From NCBI GenBank assembly GCA_029558835.1, contig JAKQDH010000012.1, forward strand, positions 17,791 through 81,790: a DNA stretch of 64,000 bases. Reading direction: 5' to 3'. Shown in pieces: positions 26,431-34,799 of the stretch (positions are counted from its first letter, which is position 1; each line of letters begins with the position of its first letter). The position numbers and the translations under genes were made by a program. Source of the DNA: Planctomycetota bacterium. GTDB taxonomy: Bacteria; Planctomycetota; Phycisphaerae; UBA1845. Under the pieces are notes generated by a model, which made no database searches, was not told where the DNA came from, and saw only the letters and a list, made by a program, of their open reading frames with translations.

Positions 26431-26510
26431 GTAGCGTCGCCCTCCCGTGGGCGACGTAGAAGTTGACCGAGGCACGGGAGTCCTATGTCGCCCACGGGGG
26501 CCGACGCTAC
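26431..26510. repeat. Family C inverted pair between divergent genes
   Basis: GTAGCGTCGCCCTCCCGTGG...GACGTAG (26431-26459) is mirrored by CTATGTCGCCCACGGGGGCC...GCTAC (26483-26510). The arms pair over most of 28 bases with a 23-base loop. It fills the divergent region between the acyl ligase and the flippase and ends about 37 bases before ATG 26547, so it could affect either promoter. Confidence 0.65.
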
Positions 26511-26546
26511 CGGGACGATCGCTCGGCGCGCGGACATGGAGTTCAC

Positions 26547-28295
26547 ATGCGGCATCGCTTTGACAACCTCTTCCGCGCCGACGCCGTGGTGCTCTCGATG
26601 GGAGTGCACTCGGCCGCAACGCTGGCGCAGCGCGGGCTGGGGTTGGCGCGGGGCGTGGTGCTCGCCTGGCTGATCAGCAAGGAGCAGTACGGGCTTTTCG
26701 GGCTGGCACTGCTGGTCGTCAACGTGCTGCTGCCGGTGTGTACCGGCGGGCTGTATGAAGGCGTAGCGCGTTTTGCTCCGCTGCACGAGGCGCGGGGAAC
26801 GCTCAAGTCTTTCACGGTCCGGGTGGGCGTGCGGCTGACGCTGCTGACCGTCGGGATCGGGTTGTTGTTATGGCTGGCGGCCGGCGCGCTCGGGCCGGTC
26901 CTCTTCTCCGCGGCCGGGCAGGCAAGCGGGACGGCATCCCCCCTCAGCCTACCCTCTCCCCCCAGGGGGAGAGGGGTTTCGCCCGAGACGGTAGGCCTCT
27001 TGCGCGCGGTGCTCATCTGCGTCATTACCCTCGCTCCGTACCAGACGTTGCTGGGTATGCTGAAGGGTCTCCGCATGTTCCGCGCGGTGAGTGTCGTCGA
27101 GTTGCTCGCGACGATCCTGTTCACAGCGCTGGCCCTGGGTTTGCCGCTGCTGGGTTGGCGGGATGCGCAGACTCTGGTGTGGAGCTACACGGCGAGCAAT
27201 GTTGTGGCCGTTGTGGTGTTTGTCCCTGGGTTGCTGCGGCGACTGCCGTTGCTGAGGGTCCGCGCCGCCGCCCCCCTCCCTTCCAGAGAGGGGTTGGGGG
27301 AGGGTGGAGTCGCGGGAGCTTCACCCCTCACCCTGCCCTCTCCCCTGAGGGGAGAGGGGGCAAAGGACGCGGCTTCACGCCTCACTCCACCGTCTCCCCT
27401 GAGGGGAAACCGGGCGGAGGGTGCACCGGGGGATCAGGGTCTTGCGCGGCCGGGGCAGCTGGGCGGTCGGCTCATGACCTACAGCCTGTGGCTGGCGGCA
27501 ACGGCCCTGCTGTGGAACGCGCTCTCCTATTACCCGGTGTGGCACCTGCTGCGCGCCACGGATGCCGCCGTTGTGGGTACCTTCCACGCCATTCGCACGA
27601 TGACGCAGTTGATTCAGATTGGGGCCGTGGTGCTGTCGACCGTCGCGGCCGCCCACGTCACGGCCACGTGGGAACAACGCGGGCGACCCGCTTCACTCGA
27701 ACGGCTGGACCTGCTGACGGGCGTCAGCCTCGTAGCCTTGCTGGCCGGGGCGGCCGCGCTGAGCGTCGCCCGGCCGGTGTTGATGCACGTCCTGCCGCGT
27801 TCGTTCGCGCTGGGTGCAGCCGCCTATGACCCCTTGCTGCTGTTCTTCGTGATCGTGGGCGTGCTGGGACTTCTCGCCATTCGGTTCAATCTTGTACAGA
27901 AGCCGCACTGGACGTGTGCCGCCTGGCTGATCGGTATGGTAGTCAGCGTGGGGGCGGCGCACGTGCTGCTCGGGCCCCCGGGAGGCGGCGCGGCACCCGC
28001 CGACGGTGGTCGCGTTGTTGACGCCGCCGATGCGCTGGGTCGGGCCGCGTGGGCGTCGGTGGCGGGAGTGGCTGCCGCGGCCGGTGGCCTCGTTGTTCTG
28101 CTGCTGTGTCTGCGGCTGGCGTTACCCGTGCGCACGCTCGGGTTGGTCGCGGCCACGCTTGCCGTGGGCTGGGGTTGGGTGCCGGCGTGCGTGGCCCTCC
28201 TGGCCGTGGTCATGCTGGGCCTGTGCGGGTGGTTGTTCACGCCTACCGAGCGGGCGGAGCTTGTCGCCGTTGCGCGCAGGCTTTGGGGCCGATAA
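26547..28295 (+). CDS. Polysaccharide/lipid flippase with in-frame repeat insertions
   Basis: A 582-residue multi-pass membrane protein of the MOP (Wzx/MATE-like) superfamily, which flips lipid-linked sugars or related lipids across the cytoplasmic membrane. ATG 26547 follows GGAG by five bases. The first 125 residues show helices such as ARGVVLAWLISKEQYGLFG (the family's early signature) and LALLVVNVLLPVCTGGLYEG. Two hydrophilic segments are foreign: residues 131-145 (SPLSLPSPPRGRG) and about 240-305 (PLPSREGLGEGG, PLTLPSPLRGEG, LTPPSPLRGN). Both are translations of family B palindromic repeats lying in frame in the gene. After them the transmembrane pattern resumes (YSLWLAATALLWNALSY). The frame is unbroken, so a protein with two odd loops is probably made. 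Confidence 0.8.
   Translation: MRHRFDNLFRADAVVLSMGVHSAATLAQRGLGLARGVVLAWLISKEQYGLFGLALLVVNVLLPVCTGGLYEGVARFAPLHEARGTLKSFTVRVGVRLTLLTVGIGLLLWLAAGALGPVLFSAAGQASGTASPLSLPSPPRGRGVSPETVGLLRAVLICVITLAPYQTLLGMLKGLRMFRAVSVVELLATILFTALALGLPLLGWRDAQTLVWSYTASNVVAVVVFVPGLLRRLPLLRVRAAAPLPSREGLGEGGVAGASPLTLPSPLRGEGAKDAASRLTPPSPLRGNRAEGAPGDQGLARPGQLGGRLMTYSLWLAATALLWNALSYYPVWHLLRATDAAVVGTFHAIRTMTQLIQIGAVVLSTVAAAHVTATWEQRGRPASLERLDLLTGVSLVALLAGAAALSVARPVLMHVLPRSFALGAAAYDPLLLFFVIVGVLGLLAIRFNLVQKPHWTCAAWLIGMVVSVGAAHVLLGPPGGGAAPADGGRVVDAADALGRAAWASVAGVAAAAGGLVVLLLCLRLALPVRTLGLVAATLAVGWGWVPACVALLAVVMLGLCGWLFTPTERAELVAVARRLWGR
26941..26978. repeat. Family B repeat inside the flippase gene
   Basis: CCCTCAGCCTACCCTCTCCC then CCCAGGGGGAGAGGGG. 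CCCTCTCCC and GGGAGAGGG pair. Its length keeps the flippase frame open; it encodes the Pro/Arg/Gly-rich stretch PSPPRGRG. Confidence 0.8.
27271..27411. repeat. Three family B repeats in tandem inside the flippase gene
   Basis: Three copies, roughly 27271-27306, 27321-27360 and 27374-27411, separated by about 15 bases. The middle copy is the best hairpin (CCCTCTCCCC, TGA, GGGGAGAGGG). The first and third are more diverged (CCCCCCTCCCTTCCAGAGAG; CGTCTCCCCTGAGGGGAAAC). All are in the flippase reading frame and add about 65 residues between membrane segments. Confidence 0.8.
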
Positions 28296-28389
28296 CGTGG
28301 GACGCCCCAGATGCCATCCCCGATGCTGTGCACAAGCGTGCGTGGCGGGCGAGCGTGTGTGTGCACCTGGGGGCGTCTTCGGCTCCGCC

Positions 28390-28425
28390 GCCCTCACCCC
28401 TGCCCCTCTCCCAGGGGGAGAGGGG
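28390..28425. repeat. Family B hairpin repeat
   Basis: GCCCTCACCCCTGCCCCTCT then CCCAGGGGGAGAGGGG; perfect CCCCTCTCCC/GGGAGAGGGG arms. It is almost identical to the copy at 14675. It lies about 95 bases after the flippase stop. Confidence 0.7.
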
Positions 28426-28627
28426 TCCAGATGTCGCCCGCCAAAGCTTGCCGGTGGCGGATGAGGACGTGGAAACCACGCCAAACACAGACCTGGCTTG
28501 AGCCCCCACGGTTCTGATAACTGTGCCGACTAGCCGGTAGTAACCCCTGCTGAAACGGCTTCCGATACAGCCTGTAGCAGCCCAAGGTGGACGGGGCGGC
28601 GGCAGCCTGCCGTACCCGGGCGTCCGG

Positions 28628-28662
28628 CGGTTTCCACGTCGGTCGCAGGGCACCGGCGCCAC
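28628..28662. repeat. Family C repeat
   Basis: GCGGTTTCCACGTCGGTCGC then AGGGCACCGGCGCCACG, a diverged copy of the family core (compare 3769 and 16833). It lies about 55 bases before the first TPR gene. Confidence 0.45.
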
Positions 28663-28715
28663 GTCTGCAACCGGCTGCCAGGGGTAACGACACTCCGAAA
28701 GCGAGCAGTTGCACT

Positions 28716-29960
28716 ATGTCATCGCATCCGCCCGAATCGAACCGGAAGTCCCCACCGCGCGGCATGCCGTCTGGCTCCGGCGCCGTCGCCGCAGCAAGCC
28801 GACAGGACGCCGTACTCCGGGAGCGCCTGAAACAGTACTTCCAGGGGCTTAACGAGGTGCGCCGCGGCATCTGCCTGCTGAATGCCGGCCGGTTTACGGA
28901 GGCGGGGATCGCGTTCTCCCGCGCCTCCGTGTACGGCTACCGGGGTGAATCCCTGGCCACGCTGCTGGCGGCGTCGTACCTGGGCCAAGGAAAGACGTCC
29001 GAGGCGACGCACCATCTTGAGCGTGCCGCCCGCCGCGAAGCGGACCAGCCGGCCGCCCAGATCCGCCACGCTCTGTCGCTGTGGGCCGACGGGCAGCACC
29101 CGGCCGCTATCGACGCCCTCCGCCAGGCCATCGCGCGCGATCCCGAGTGTGCCGAGTTGCACTTCCAGCTTGGGACGCTGCTCGCCGACGCGGAGGAGTA
29201 CGACGAGGCGGAGCTGCGTTTCACCCAGGCGGCCAACCTCGATCGCGGGCACACCGAGGCGCTCGTCAGTCTGGCGCTGTGTCGTGGACTGCGGCAAGCG
29301 CCGGCGGAGGCTGTCGCCTGCTTGCAGAAGGCCCAGGCCCGTCGCCCGCACGACCCCCGCATAGGATTGCTGCTGGCCCAGGCAGCCTTGGCGGTCGCGC
29401 AGCAGGAACAGGGCCCTGTGTCCCTGCGGGTCGTGCTGCCGGACGACGGCGCGCTTACCGATCCGCAGGGGCTCAACGGCCTGCTGCGCGTGATTGAGAC
29501 CGACCCGGACTTCGTTGATGCGTTTCTGTCCCTGCCGGAGGACCAGGTTGACCCCGACGTCTTCGCCGTCCTCCTGGGAACGCTCGAACGGGCGCTCGCG
29601 CATCAGCCCGAGCACGCGGAACTGCACTTCCATTGCGGGCAGGTGCTCTCCCGGCTGGGGCGCCGGCCGGAAGCCATCGACGCCAACGAACGCGCCGTAG
29701 GGCTCAAACCTCGCTACATCCGGGCGCTCATCGAACTGGCGAAGCTCTACCAGGCCACGGACCGGACGGCCGACGCCACCACGCGTCTGGAACAGGCCGT
29801 CCGCGCCGGTGCCCGTTACGCGGACGTGTTCTTCCTGCTGGGCAACCTCTACCGCGACCAGGGGCAGTGGCAGCGCGCCCGCCGGGCGTACCAGCGGGCC
29901 CTCAAGATCAACGCCCGGTACGACGCAGCGCGTGACGCGCTCGCGGCGCTGCCGGCTTAA
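28716..29960 (+). CDS. TPR-repeat protein
   Basis: A 414-residue soluble protein built of tetratricopeptide repeats. After a disordered Ser/Pro/Gly-rich N-terminus (residues 1-28), TPR helices run to the end with motifs such as AELHFQLGTLLADAEEYDEAE, AELHFHCGQVLSRLGRRPEA and ARYADVFFLLGNLYRDQG (split here to stay short: VFFLLGNLYRDQGQWQRARR). About nine to ten units are recognisable. There is no signal peptide or membrane segment, so it should act in the cytoplasm as a protein-interaction scaffold. ATG 28716 has only a weak SD (GAG). Sixteen bases separate its stop from the next TPR gene on the same strand, so the two form an operon. Confidence 0.8.
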   Translation: MSSHPPESNRKSPPRGMPSGSGAVAAASRQDAVLRERLKQYFQGLNEVRRGICLLNAGRFTEAGIAFSRASVYGYRGESLATLLAASYLGQGKTSEATHHLERAARREADQPAAQIRHALSLWADGQHPAAIDALRQAIARDPECAELHFQLGTLLADAEEYDEAELRFTQAANLDRGHTEALVSLALCRGLRQAPAEAVACLQKAQARRPHDPRIGLLLAQAALAVAQQEQGPVSLRVVLPDDGALTDPQGLNGLLRVIETDPDFVDAFLSLPEDQVDPDVFAVLLGTLERALAHQPEHAELHFHCGQVLSRLGRRPEAIDANERAVGLKPRYIRALIELAKLYQATDRTADATTRLEQAVRAGARYADVFFLLGNLYRDQGQWQRARRAYQRALKINARYDAARDALAALPA

Positions 29961-29975
29961 CCCAACCGAGGGGGC

Positions 29976-31682
29976 ATGTCGTACCTACTGGAGATTCTCG
30001 GGCGTGGGTTGCTGGCGGACCTGGCGGCCGCCTTCCGCGACGTCCTGCACGACGACGGGCACTACGCCACGCACGAGTTGCAGGGCTTCGTCGAGCGCGA
30101 GCCGGACCGTCCCACGCATCATCGCCAACTGGGCATCCGTCTGCTGGGCGACCGGCAGTTCAGTCGCGCGCGGGAGGAGTTCCTGGCGGCTGTGGCGCTT
30201 GATTCCACCGACCTCACGGCCCGCATCGGCGCCGCCTGTGCCTGCGATGAGCTGGGCCAGACCGAGGCCGCCCTGCCGCACCTGCTGACGGTGGTCGAGC
30301 AGGAGCCGCAGCAGGCACCCGCATGGTTCGCCCTAGGGTTGTGTTACGAGCGTCTCGAGCGGCTCGACGAGGCCATCGAAGCCTACGAGAAGACCATCGA
30401 AACCTCCCCCGAGCTGCGCAACCCGCACGAACGCCTGGCCGCCATTTACCTGAAGCGTAAGGACTTCGACCCGGCCATCGGGCACTATGAGCACCTCTGC
30501 GCCTGCGAGCCGGAGGACGTCGTCGCCACCCTCACGCTGGCCAATCTGCTCATGGAAGCCGGACGCTACGGCGAGGCCATCGAGCGGTATCAGCTTGCCC
30601 TGACGCTCGAACCCGACAACCTGGAAGCGCGCAGCGAGTTGCTCACCACGTGCGCCCAGGCCGGTCGCTACGATGAGGCGGTGCACATCGTCCAGGAGAT
30701 GATCGAGCAGCGTCCCGAGTGCCCGCAGCACCACCTTCAGCTTGGCGACCTCTACGCCCAGATGGGCAAACCCTCCAACGCCCTGGCCGCCTATACCCAG
30801 GCGGTGGACCTGAACCCGGAGTATCTGGAGGCCGTGGTGAAGGTCGGCACCACGCAGTTGCGGCGGGGCGCCTACCTCGAGGCCGCCCACGCCTTCAGCA
30901 AGGCCCTGGAGATCAACGACCGCATCCTCAGTGCGTACGTCGGTCTCGGTGTGGCCCAGCTTGCTTCCGGACAGGCACAGGAGGCCCAGGCCAGCTTCGA
31001 GACCGCTTCGCACATCGAGCCCAACAGCACGCTGCTGTTCAGCGAAACCGCGCGCCTGCACCTGAAGCTGGCGGTAGCGCGACAGACCGAACGCTACCTG
31101 GACCCGCGGGCCGTCGCCCGGCATCCCCAGGGGCCGCCAGCCCGGGCCGTCGCCGACCTGGTCGATCAGCAGATCGACAACCTGCGCACCGCCCTGCGCG
31201 CCCACCCGGACCACGCCGATCAGCATTACCGCCTCGGTCTGCTCCTGCGCCATCGCGGCGACCTGACCGGGGCGATCGAGTCGTTCCGCACCGCCCTGGC
31301 CATTAACCCCAACTACGCCAAGGCCATCATCAAGCTGGGGCTCGCCCTGCGCGATAGCGGTCAGCAGCAGGCGGCCATCGACTGCCTCCAGCGCGCGCTC
31401 CACGTGGATGCCGAAAGCATCGACGTCCACTACGAGTTGGGATTGCTCTTCTCCGAGCGGGGCAGGTTCCGCCGGGCCGTCCAGTGCTTCGAGGAGGCCC
31501 TGTCGCGCTCGCCCCGCAACGTGGACCTCCTGGCACACCTGGCCCTGGCGCTGCAGAACATGGGGCTCATCGACCGGGCGGCCGCCACCTGGCACATGCT
31601 CTGCGAAGCTCTCCCGCAGACCTCCCGCGGGCGGACCGTGCTGCGCGATGCAGGGCCGCTCTCCCCGCACGGCGAAGGCTGA
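29976..31682 (+). CDS. Large TPR-repeat protein
   Basis: A 568-residue protein with about 12 to 13 TPR units from residue 40 to the end, for example APAWFALGLCYERLERLDEA, HHLQLGDLYAQMGKPSNALA and VHYELGLLFSERGRFRRAVQ. One region near 370-400 (RTERYLDPRAVARHPQGPPA) interrupts the repeats and may be a linker. The N-terminus (SYLLEILGRGLLADLAAAFRD) is not TPR-like and could be a docking helix. GAGGGGGC precedes ATG 29976. It follows the other TPR protein at 16 bases; together they suggest a two-subunit scaffold. What they bind is unknown. Confidence 0.8.
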   Translation: MSYLLEILGRGLLADLAAAFRDVLHDDGHYATHELQGFVEREPDRPTHHRQLGIRLLGDRQFSRAREEFLAAVALDSTDLTARIGAACACDELGQTEAALPHLLTVVEQEPQQAPAWFALGLCYERLERLDEAIEAYEKTIETSPELRNPHERLAAIYLKRKDFDPAIGHYEHLCACEPEDVVATLTLANLLMEAGRYGEAIERYQLALTLEPDNLEARSELLTTCAQAGRYDEAVHIVQEMIEQRPECPQHHLQLGDLYAQMGKPSNALAAYTQAVDLNPEYLEAVVKVGTTQLRRGAYLEAAHAFSKALEINDRILSAYVGLGVAQLASGQAQEAQASFETASHIEPNSTLLFSETARLHLKLAVARQTERYLDPRAVARHPQGPPARAVADLVDQQIDNLRTALRAHPDHADQHYRLGLLLRHRGDLTGAIESFRTALAINPNYAKAIIKLGLALRDSGQQQAAIDCLQRALHVDAESIDVHYELGLLFSERGRFRRAVQCFEEALSRSPRNVDLLAHLALALQNMGLIDRAAATWHMLCEALPQTSRGRTVLRDAGPLSPHGEG

Positions 31683-31695
31683 CCCGCTGCCGGCG

Positions 31696-31860
31696 GGTGG
31701 CATGCCCAAGCCCGCCTCAAGTGGGCGCCGGCAGGCGTTGCCGATGGACGCACGGCAAGCTGTGGACGTGGGCGTTGCTCCGGGGGCGCACCGGGACTTG
31801 CCTGGGCCACGTGCTTGCCTCCGGACCAGCATGCCGGCGCTGCGCTTGGCCTTGCCACCC
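31696..31860. repeat. Family A palindromic repeat element, longest copy
   Basis: Begins GGTGGCATGCCCAAGCCCGC and ends GGCGCTGCGCTTGGCCTTGC CACC (last four bases included). Between the ends are about 130 bases, including GGGCGCCGGCAGGCG and, near the right end, CAGCATGCCGGCGCTGCGC. It fills the space between the convergent TPR gene and the thioredoxin-like gene. It is longer than other copies (about 165 against 95-100 bases), with additional unmatched sequence in the middle. Confidence 0.65.
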
Positions 31861-31985
31861 TGCACCCGGACCTTGCCACTCTGCACGGGGACGTTGGCAC
31901 CCTGCGCGTGGACCGTGTCGGGACACTCGAGTGCTTCTGCGCGTTCACACGGAGCACAGCAGTCCCGCTCAGCGGCTGCGGACAC

Positions 31986-33326
31986 TCAAGGCGGTGCTGG
32001 TTCGGCCAGGAGTCTCTTGACCACCGCTTCCAGGTCTTCCTCGGGGTTGACGTAGCGCAGGGTCTGCCGGCGATCGATGACGAGCACGGTGGGCACGCGG
32101 GTCACGCCGGTACCGACCACGAGGTCGTTCTTGAAGCCCTTGGTGTCGTTGTACTGCACCCAGTCGACGGGGTGCTCGGCCAGGGTCTTGTCCATCTGCT
32201 CGATGCTCGTGTCGAGGCACACGCCGATCGGCCGCAACCCCTGGTCGCGGTAGGTCTGGTGCAGCCGACGCAGCCGGTCGAGCATCTCCACCGACTCCGG
32301 GCTCGTGCTCACCCAGAAGTGCAGGACCTGGACGGTCCCCGTAAGCGTCTTGCTGTCGATGCCGGCCCCCGTGTACGTCACGAACTGGTACTCGAACGGC
32401 AGGCCGATTCGCCCCGCCAGACTCACTTCGCCGCGTAATCGCTTGTAGTCCTCGTGCTGGGGGAAACGCTTCTCGAACTTGGCCAGTTCGGCCCAGGCGC
32501 GGTCCGTCTGCCCCAACGCCAGGACGTTGCGGATCAGGCTGCCCCAGATCATCGGTATCAACTCGGACTCGGGGTGATCGACCAGAAACGCCTCATACCG
32601 CTCCAGTGTTCCCTTCAGCCGGCGCTCCTCCGGCATGTTCTCCAGCCGGGCACCGGCCACGAAAACTTGAATGGCCGCGAAATCCATGTGGGCGGCCAGT
32701 TCGCCCTGCGGGTGCCCGGCCGCCACCTGCCGCGCGAACTCGTCCAGGGTGGCCAGGAATTGCGGATGCAGTCGGGAAAGCCTGCCCAACACTCCGAGCT
32801 TGATGATGCACGCCTGATCGCGGAACTCGCTCTTCGGGAAGCGTTCGAGCAACTCGTCGACGGCCGTCAGGAGTTCCAGTCGTCGGGCCGCCTGGAACCG
32901 CCGCTCCTCGTCGGGGGCAAGCTTCGTCGTGCCGGGCTCGGCGAGACCTCGGATGAGGCGAATCAACTTCTCTTCGGGCATCGACTCCAGGGACGGCGCC
33001 GCGGTTGGGGGCTCGCCTTCACCCGTGGCGGGAGAGGCCGGTTCCGCGGAACCGCCCGCCGGGGCTGGGGCGGGGTCGGCCGGCGGCTTGCTCGGCTCCG
33101 TTGGAGGTTCGGACTGGGGCCTGGGTTCCTGCCCGACACGCGCCGCGGCCACCGGGGTGCCGGGCGACGCCGAGTCGGCCCCGGAACCGGGCTCCGCCCC
33201 CGCCGAGGCAGCGAGCTGGGACACCAAGACAAGCACGAGGACAACCGTCGGAGCGAACTGCAGCCGACCACGAAACAAACCACCGTACCTACCGACTCTA
33301 CCGAGGTCAGGGACTCTCACCGTCAC
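31986..33326 (-). CDS. Exported TlpA-like thioredoxin-fold protein lacking the CxxC
   Basis: A 446-residue protein. GTG 33326 is the start: AAGGAGG lies six bases before it. Residues 20-45 form a signal peptide or anchor (FAPTVVLVLVLVSQLAASAG), followed by a long Pro/Glu/Ala-rich linker. Residues about 130-300 are helical and TPR-like (LLERFPKSEFRDQACIIKLG). The C-terminal 140 residues fit a redoxin/TlpA domain: VQVLHFWVSTSPESVEML, GLRPIGVCLDTS, VTRVPTVLVIDRRQTLRYVN. At the position of the usual WCxxC the sequence is WVSTSPE, so both redox cysteines are missing, while the cis-Pro loop (VPTVLVID) remains. It may bind rather than reduce a partner. Upstream on the same strand is another membrane-anchored protein (33506-34150). 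Confidence 0.7.
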   Translation of the reverse strand: MTVRVPDLGRVGRYGGLFRGRLQFAPTVVLVLVLVSQLAASAGAEPGSGADSASPGTPVAAARVGQEPRPQSEPPTEPSKPPADPAPAPAGGSAEPASPATGEGEPPTAAPSLESMPEEKLIRLIRGLAEPGTTKLAPDEERRFQAARRLELLTAVDELLERFPKSEFRDQACIIKLGVLGRLSRLHPQFLATLDEFARQVAAGHPQGELAAHMDFAAIQVFVAGARLENMPEERRLKGTLERYEAFLVDHPESELIPMIWGSLIRNVLALGQTDRAWAELAKFEKRFPQHEDYKRLRGEVSLAGRIGLPFEYQFVTYTGAGIDSKTLTGTVQVLHFWVSTSPESVEMLDRLRRLHQTYRDQGLRPIGVCLDTSIEQMDKTLAEHPVDWVQYNDTKGFKNDLVVGTGVTRVPTVLVIDRRQTLRYVNPEEDLEAVVKRLLAEPAPP

Positions 33327-33505
33327 GGGACACCTCCTTGCTTGCCCTATTGTGCACGCGGGCAGTGTCCGGCAAAAGGGCCTGGGTGTTCCGGTTCGCA
33401 CCGGGGTTCGCGGGCATGGGGGCATCAGTGTCGCTGAGGCGCGACCGCGGGTACGGCCGGCCGCCAAACACGTACGACCAGGGAATCCGAGTGGCGCGGA
33501 GGCGC

Positions 33506-34150
33506 TCAGAAGCCGGGCTCGGCAAGCTGGAAGACCGTGCCCTCGGGCAGCCCGTAGGCCTCCCGCCAGGTGGGGGCGAGACGGATGGGGAGTGACTTGC
33601 CGGATGGGCAGGTCCGCTCATTCACGGCCGTGACGAGTGCCCGGGTGGTCAGCCACTGGGCAGTGGTCATGGGTTCGTTGGCGCCGCGCTTGGCCACGGC
33701 AATGCGGATGACCGCCGAGTCGCGCTCCCTGGCCCAGCGGGAGCCGGGCACCAGGTGCCCGGATACGTCCACGATGAACTCCGCCTCGTCGGCCGTGCCG
33801 GTCGCCCGCAGGAGCGCGCCCGTACCGGCGAGAGGGGCGGCCGCCACGATCTCGATCTCGGCCCAGGTCGTTGACTTCGATGGCCAACCTTCTTCCACCA
33901 GGGCCCGCGCCTGGGCGACGGCCTCTTGGGCCGCGACGCTCGCGTCGGCTACCGGCGGCATGGGGTCGATCCAGGCGAGCAGCCAAGCCGCCCCCGTCAT
34001 GGAAACGGCCAGACAAATCAGGGTGCCGAACATCCGGGCTCGAGGGTCCATCGTGCGTGCTGCCGTATCGGGTGGGTAGTGCCGTGCAAACCGTGGCGCG
34101 GGGTCAACCGCGGAACCCGAATCGCGCCGAACCGGTTCCACCCTACGCAT
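33506..34150 (-). CDS. Membrane-anchored protein of unknown function
   Basis: About 214 residues from ATG 34150, which has a short SD-like GAG six bases upstream; an internal ATG at 34051 is possible. One transmembrane segment (ARMFGTLICLAVSMTGAAWL) lies near residues 38-60. The outside part has a beta-rich region with TWAEIEIVAAAPLAGTGALL and a C-terminus KSLPIRLAPTWREAYGLP. I do not recognise a family. It lies upstream of the thioredoxin-fold gene on the same strand, with 179 bases between. Confidence 0.55.
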   Translation of the reverse strand: MRRVEPVRRDSGSAVDPAPRFARHYPPDTAARTMDPRARMFGTLICLAVSMTGAAWLLAWIDPMPPVADASVAAQEAVAQARALVEEGWPSKSTTWAEIEIVAAAPLAGTGALLRATGTADEAEFIVDVSGHLVPGSRWARERDSAVIRIAVAKRGANEPMTTAQWLTTRALVTAVNERTCPSGKSLPIRLAPTWREAYGLPEGTVFQLAEPGF

Positions 34151-34799
34151 CGGCAACTCTCATACCAATACTTGTGGAAATCCTCGTGCGCACGGAATGA
34201 CGAAGCGCGTCACCTGCGCCGCTGCCATTCGCGCGACACAGAGCCCTTCCTCGCCGTCGCGACATCTTACTCGACGGCGGGTCTCGGCTTCATTCCGACC
34301 CTTTGTTCACCCATATCTGCTGCCCACGGACAGTCTCGCGGGCATGAACTTCCAGCGGAGTGATGTCGCCCACCGCTCGCTAACCTGCGCGAGGCCAGGG
34401 TGGCATGCCCAAGCCGAAGGCGCCGGCATGCGGTGGCGAGAACCACCCCCGCGGACGAAGGCAGGGCGGCGCTGCGCTCGACCAAGCCACCCAGCTCGGT
34501 CGCCAGTCTCGCCGCTGGGTGGAGCCATTCCACCGTGGCCTCCGGCGCGCCCACCCGACTCCGCCATCGAATCGGTTCGGTCCGCACACACCACCCCAAG
34601 CCACTATATACCGTGGTCGCCCGGTCCGTAATACCCACCTGCGGGGTATTGCCCCACTCCCTGCGCGTAAGCCCACACTTCGCGGCCTGTCAAAGAACAT
34701 CCGGTCAGCGAGGGGGGTCTTCGACGGGCCGTGCGTCAGCGGCATCCTGCGCCGGGCGCGCGGGGCCGACGCTGTTTCTCCGACAGGCGGCTAGGGGCG
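34151..34799. other. Intergenic region with a family A repeat
   Basis: About 650 bases between two minus-strand genes. I see no gene; open frames are Arg/Pro/Ser-rich and overlapping. It contains a family A element (34399-34492). AT-richer patches (34310-34325, 34600-34615 with CTATATACC) could hold a promoter for the leftward gene. Confidence 0.5.
34399..34492. repeat. Family A palindromic repeat element
   Basis: GGTGGCATGCCCAAGCCGAA then GGCGCCGGCATGCGGTGGCG at the left; GGCGGCGCTGCGCTCGACCA then AGCCACCC at the right. The right arm is more diverged than in other copies. Confidence 0.7.
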
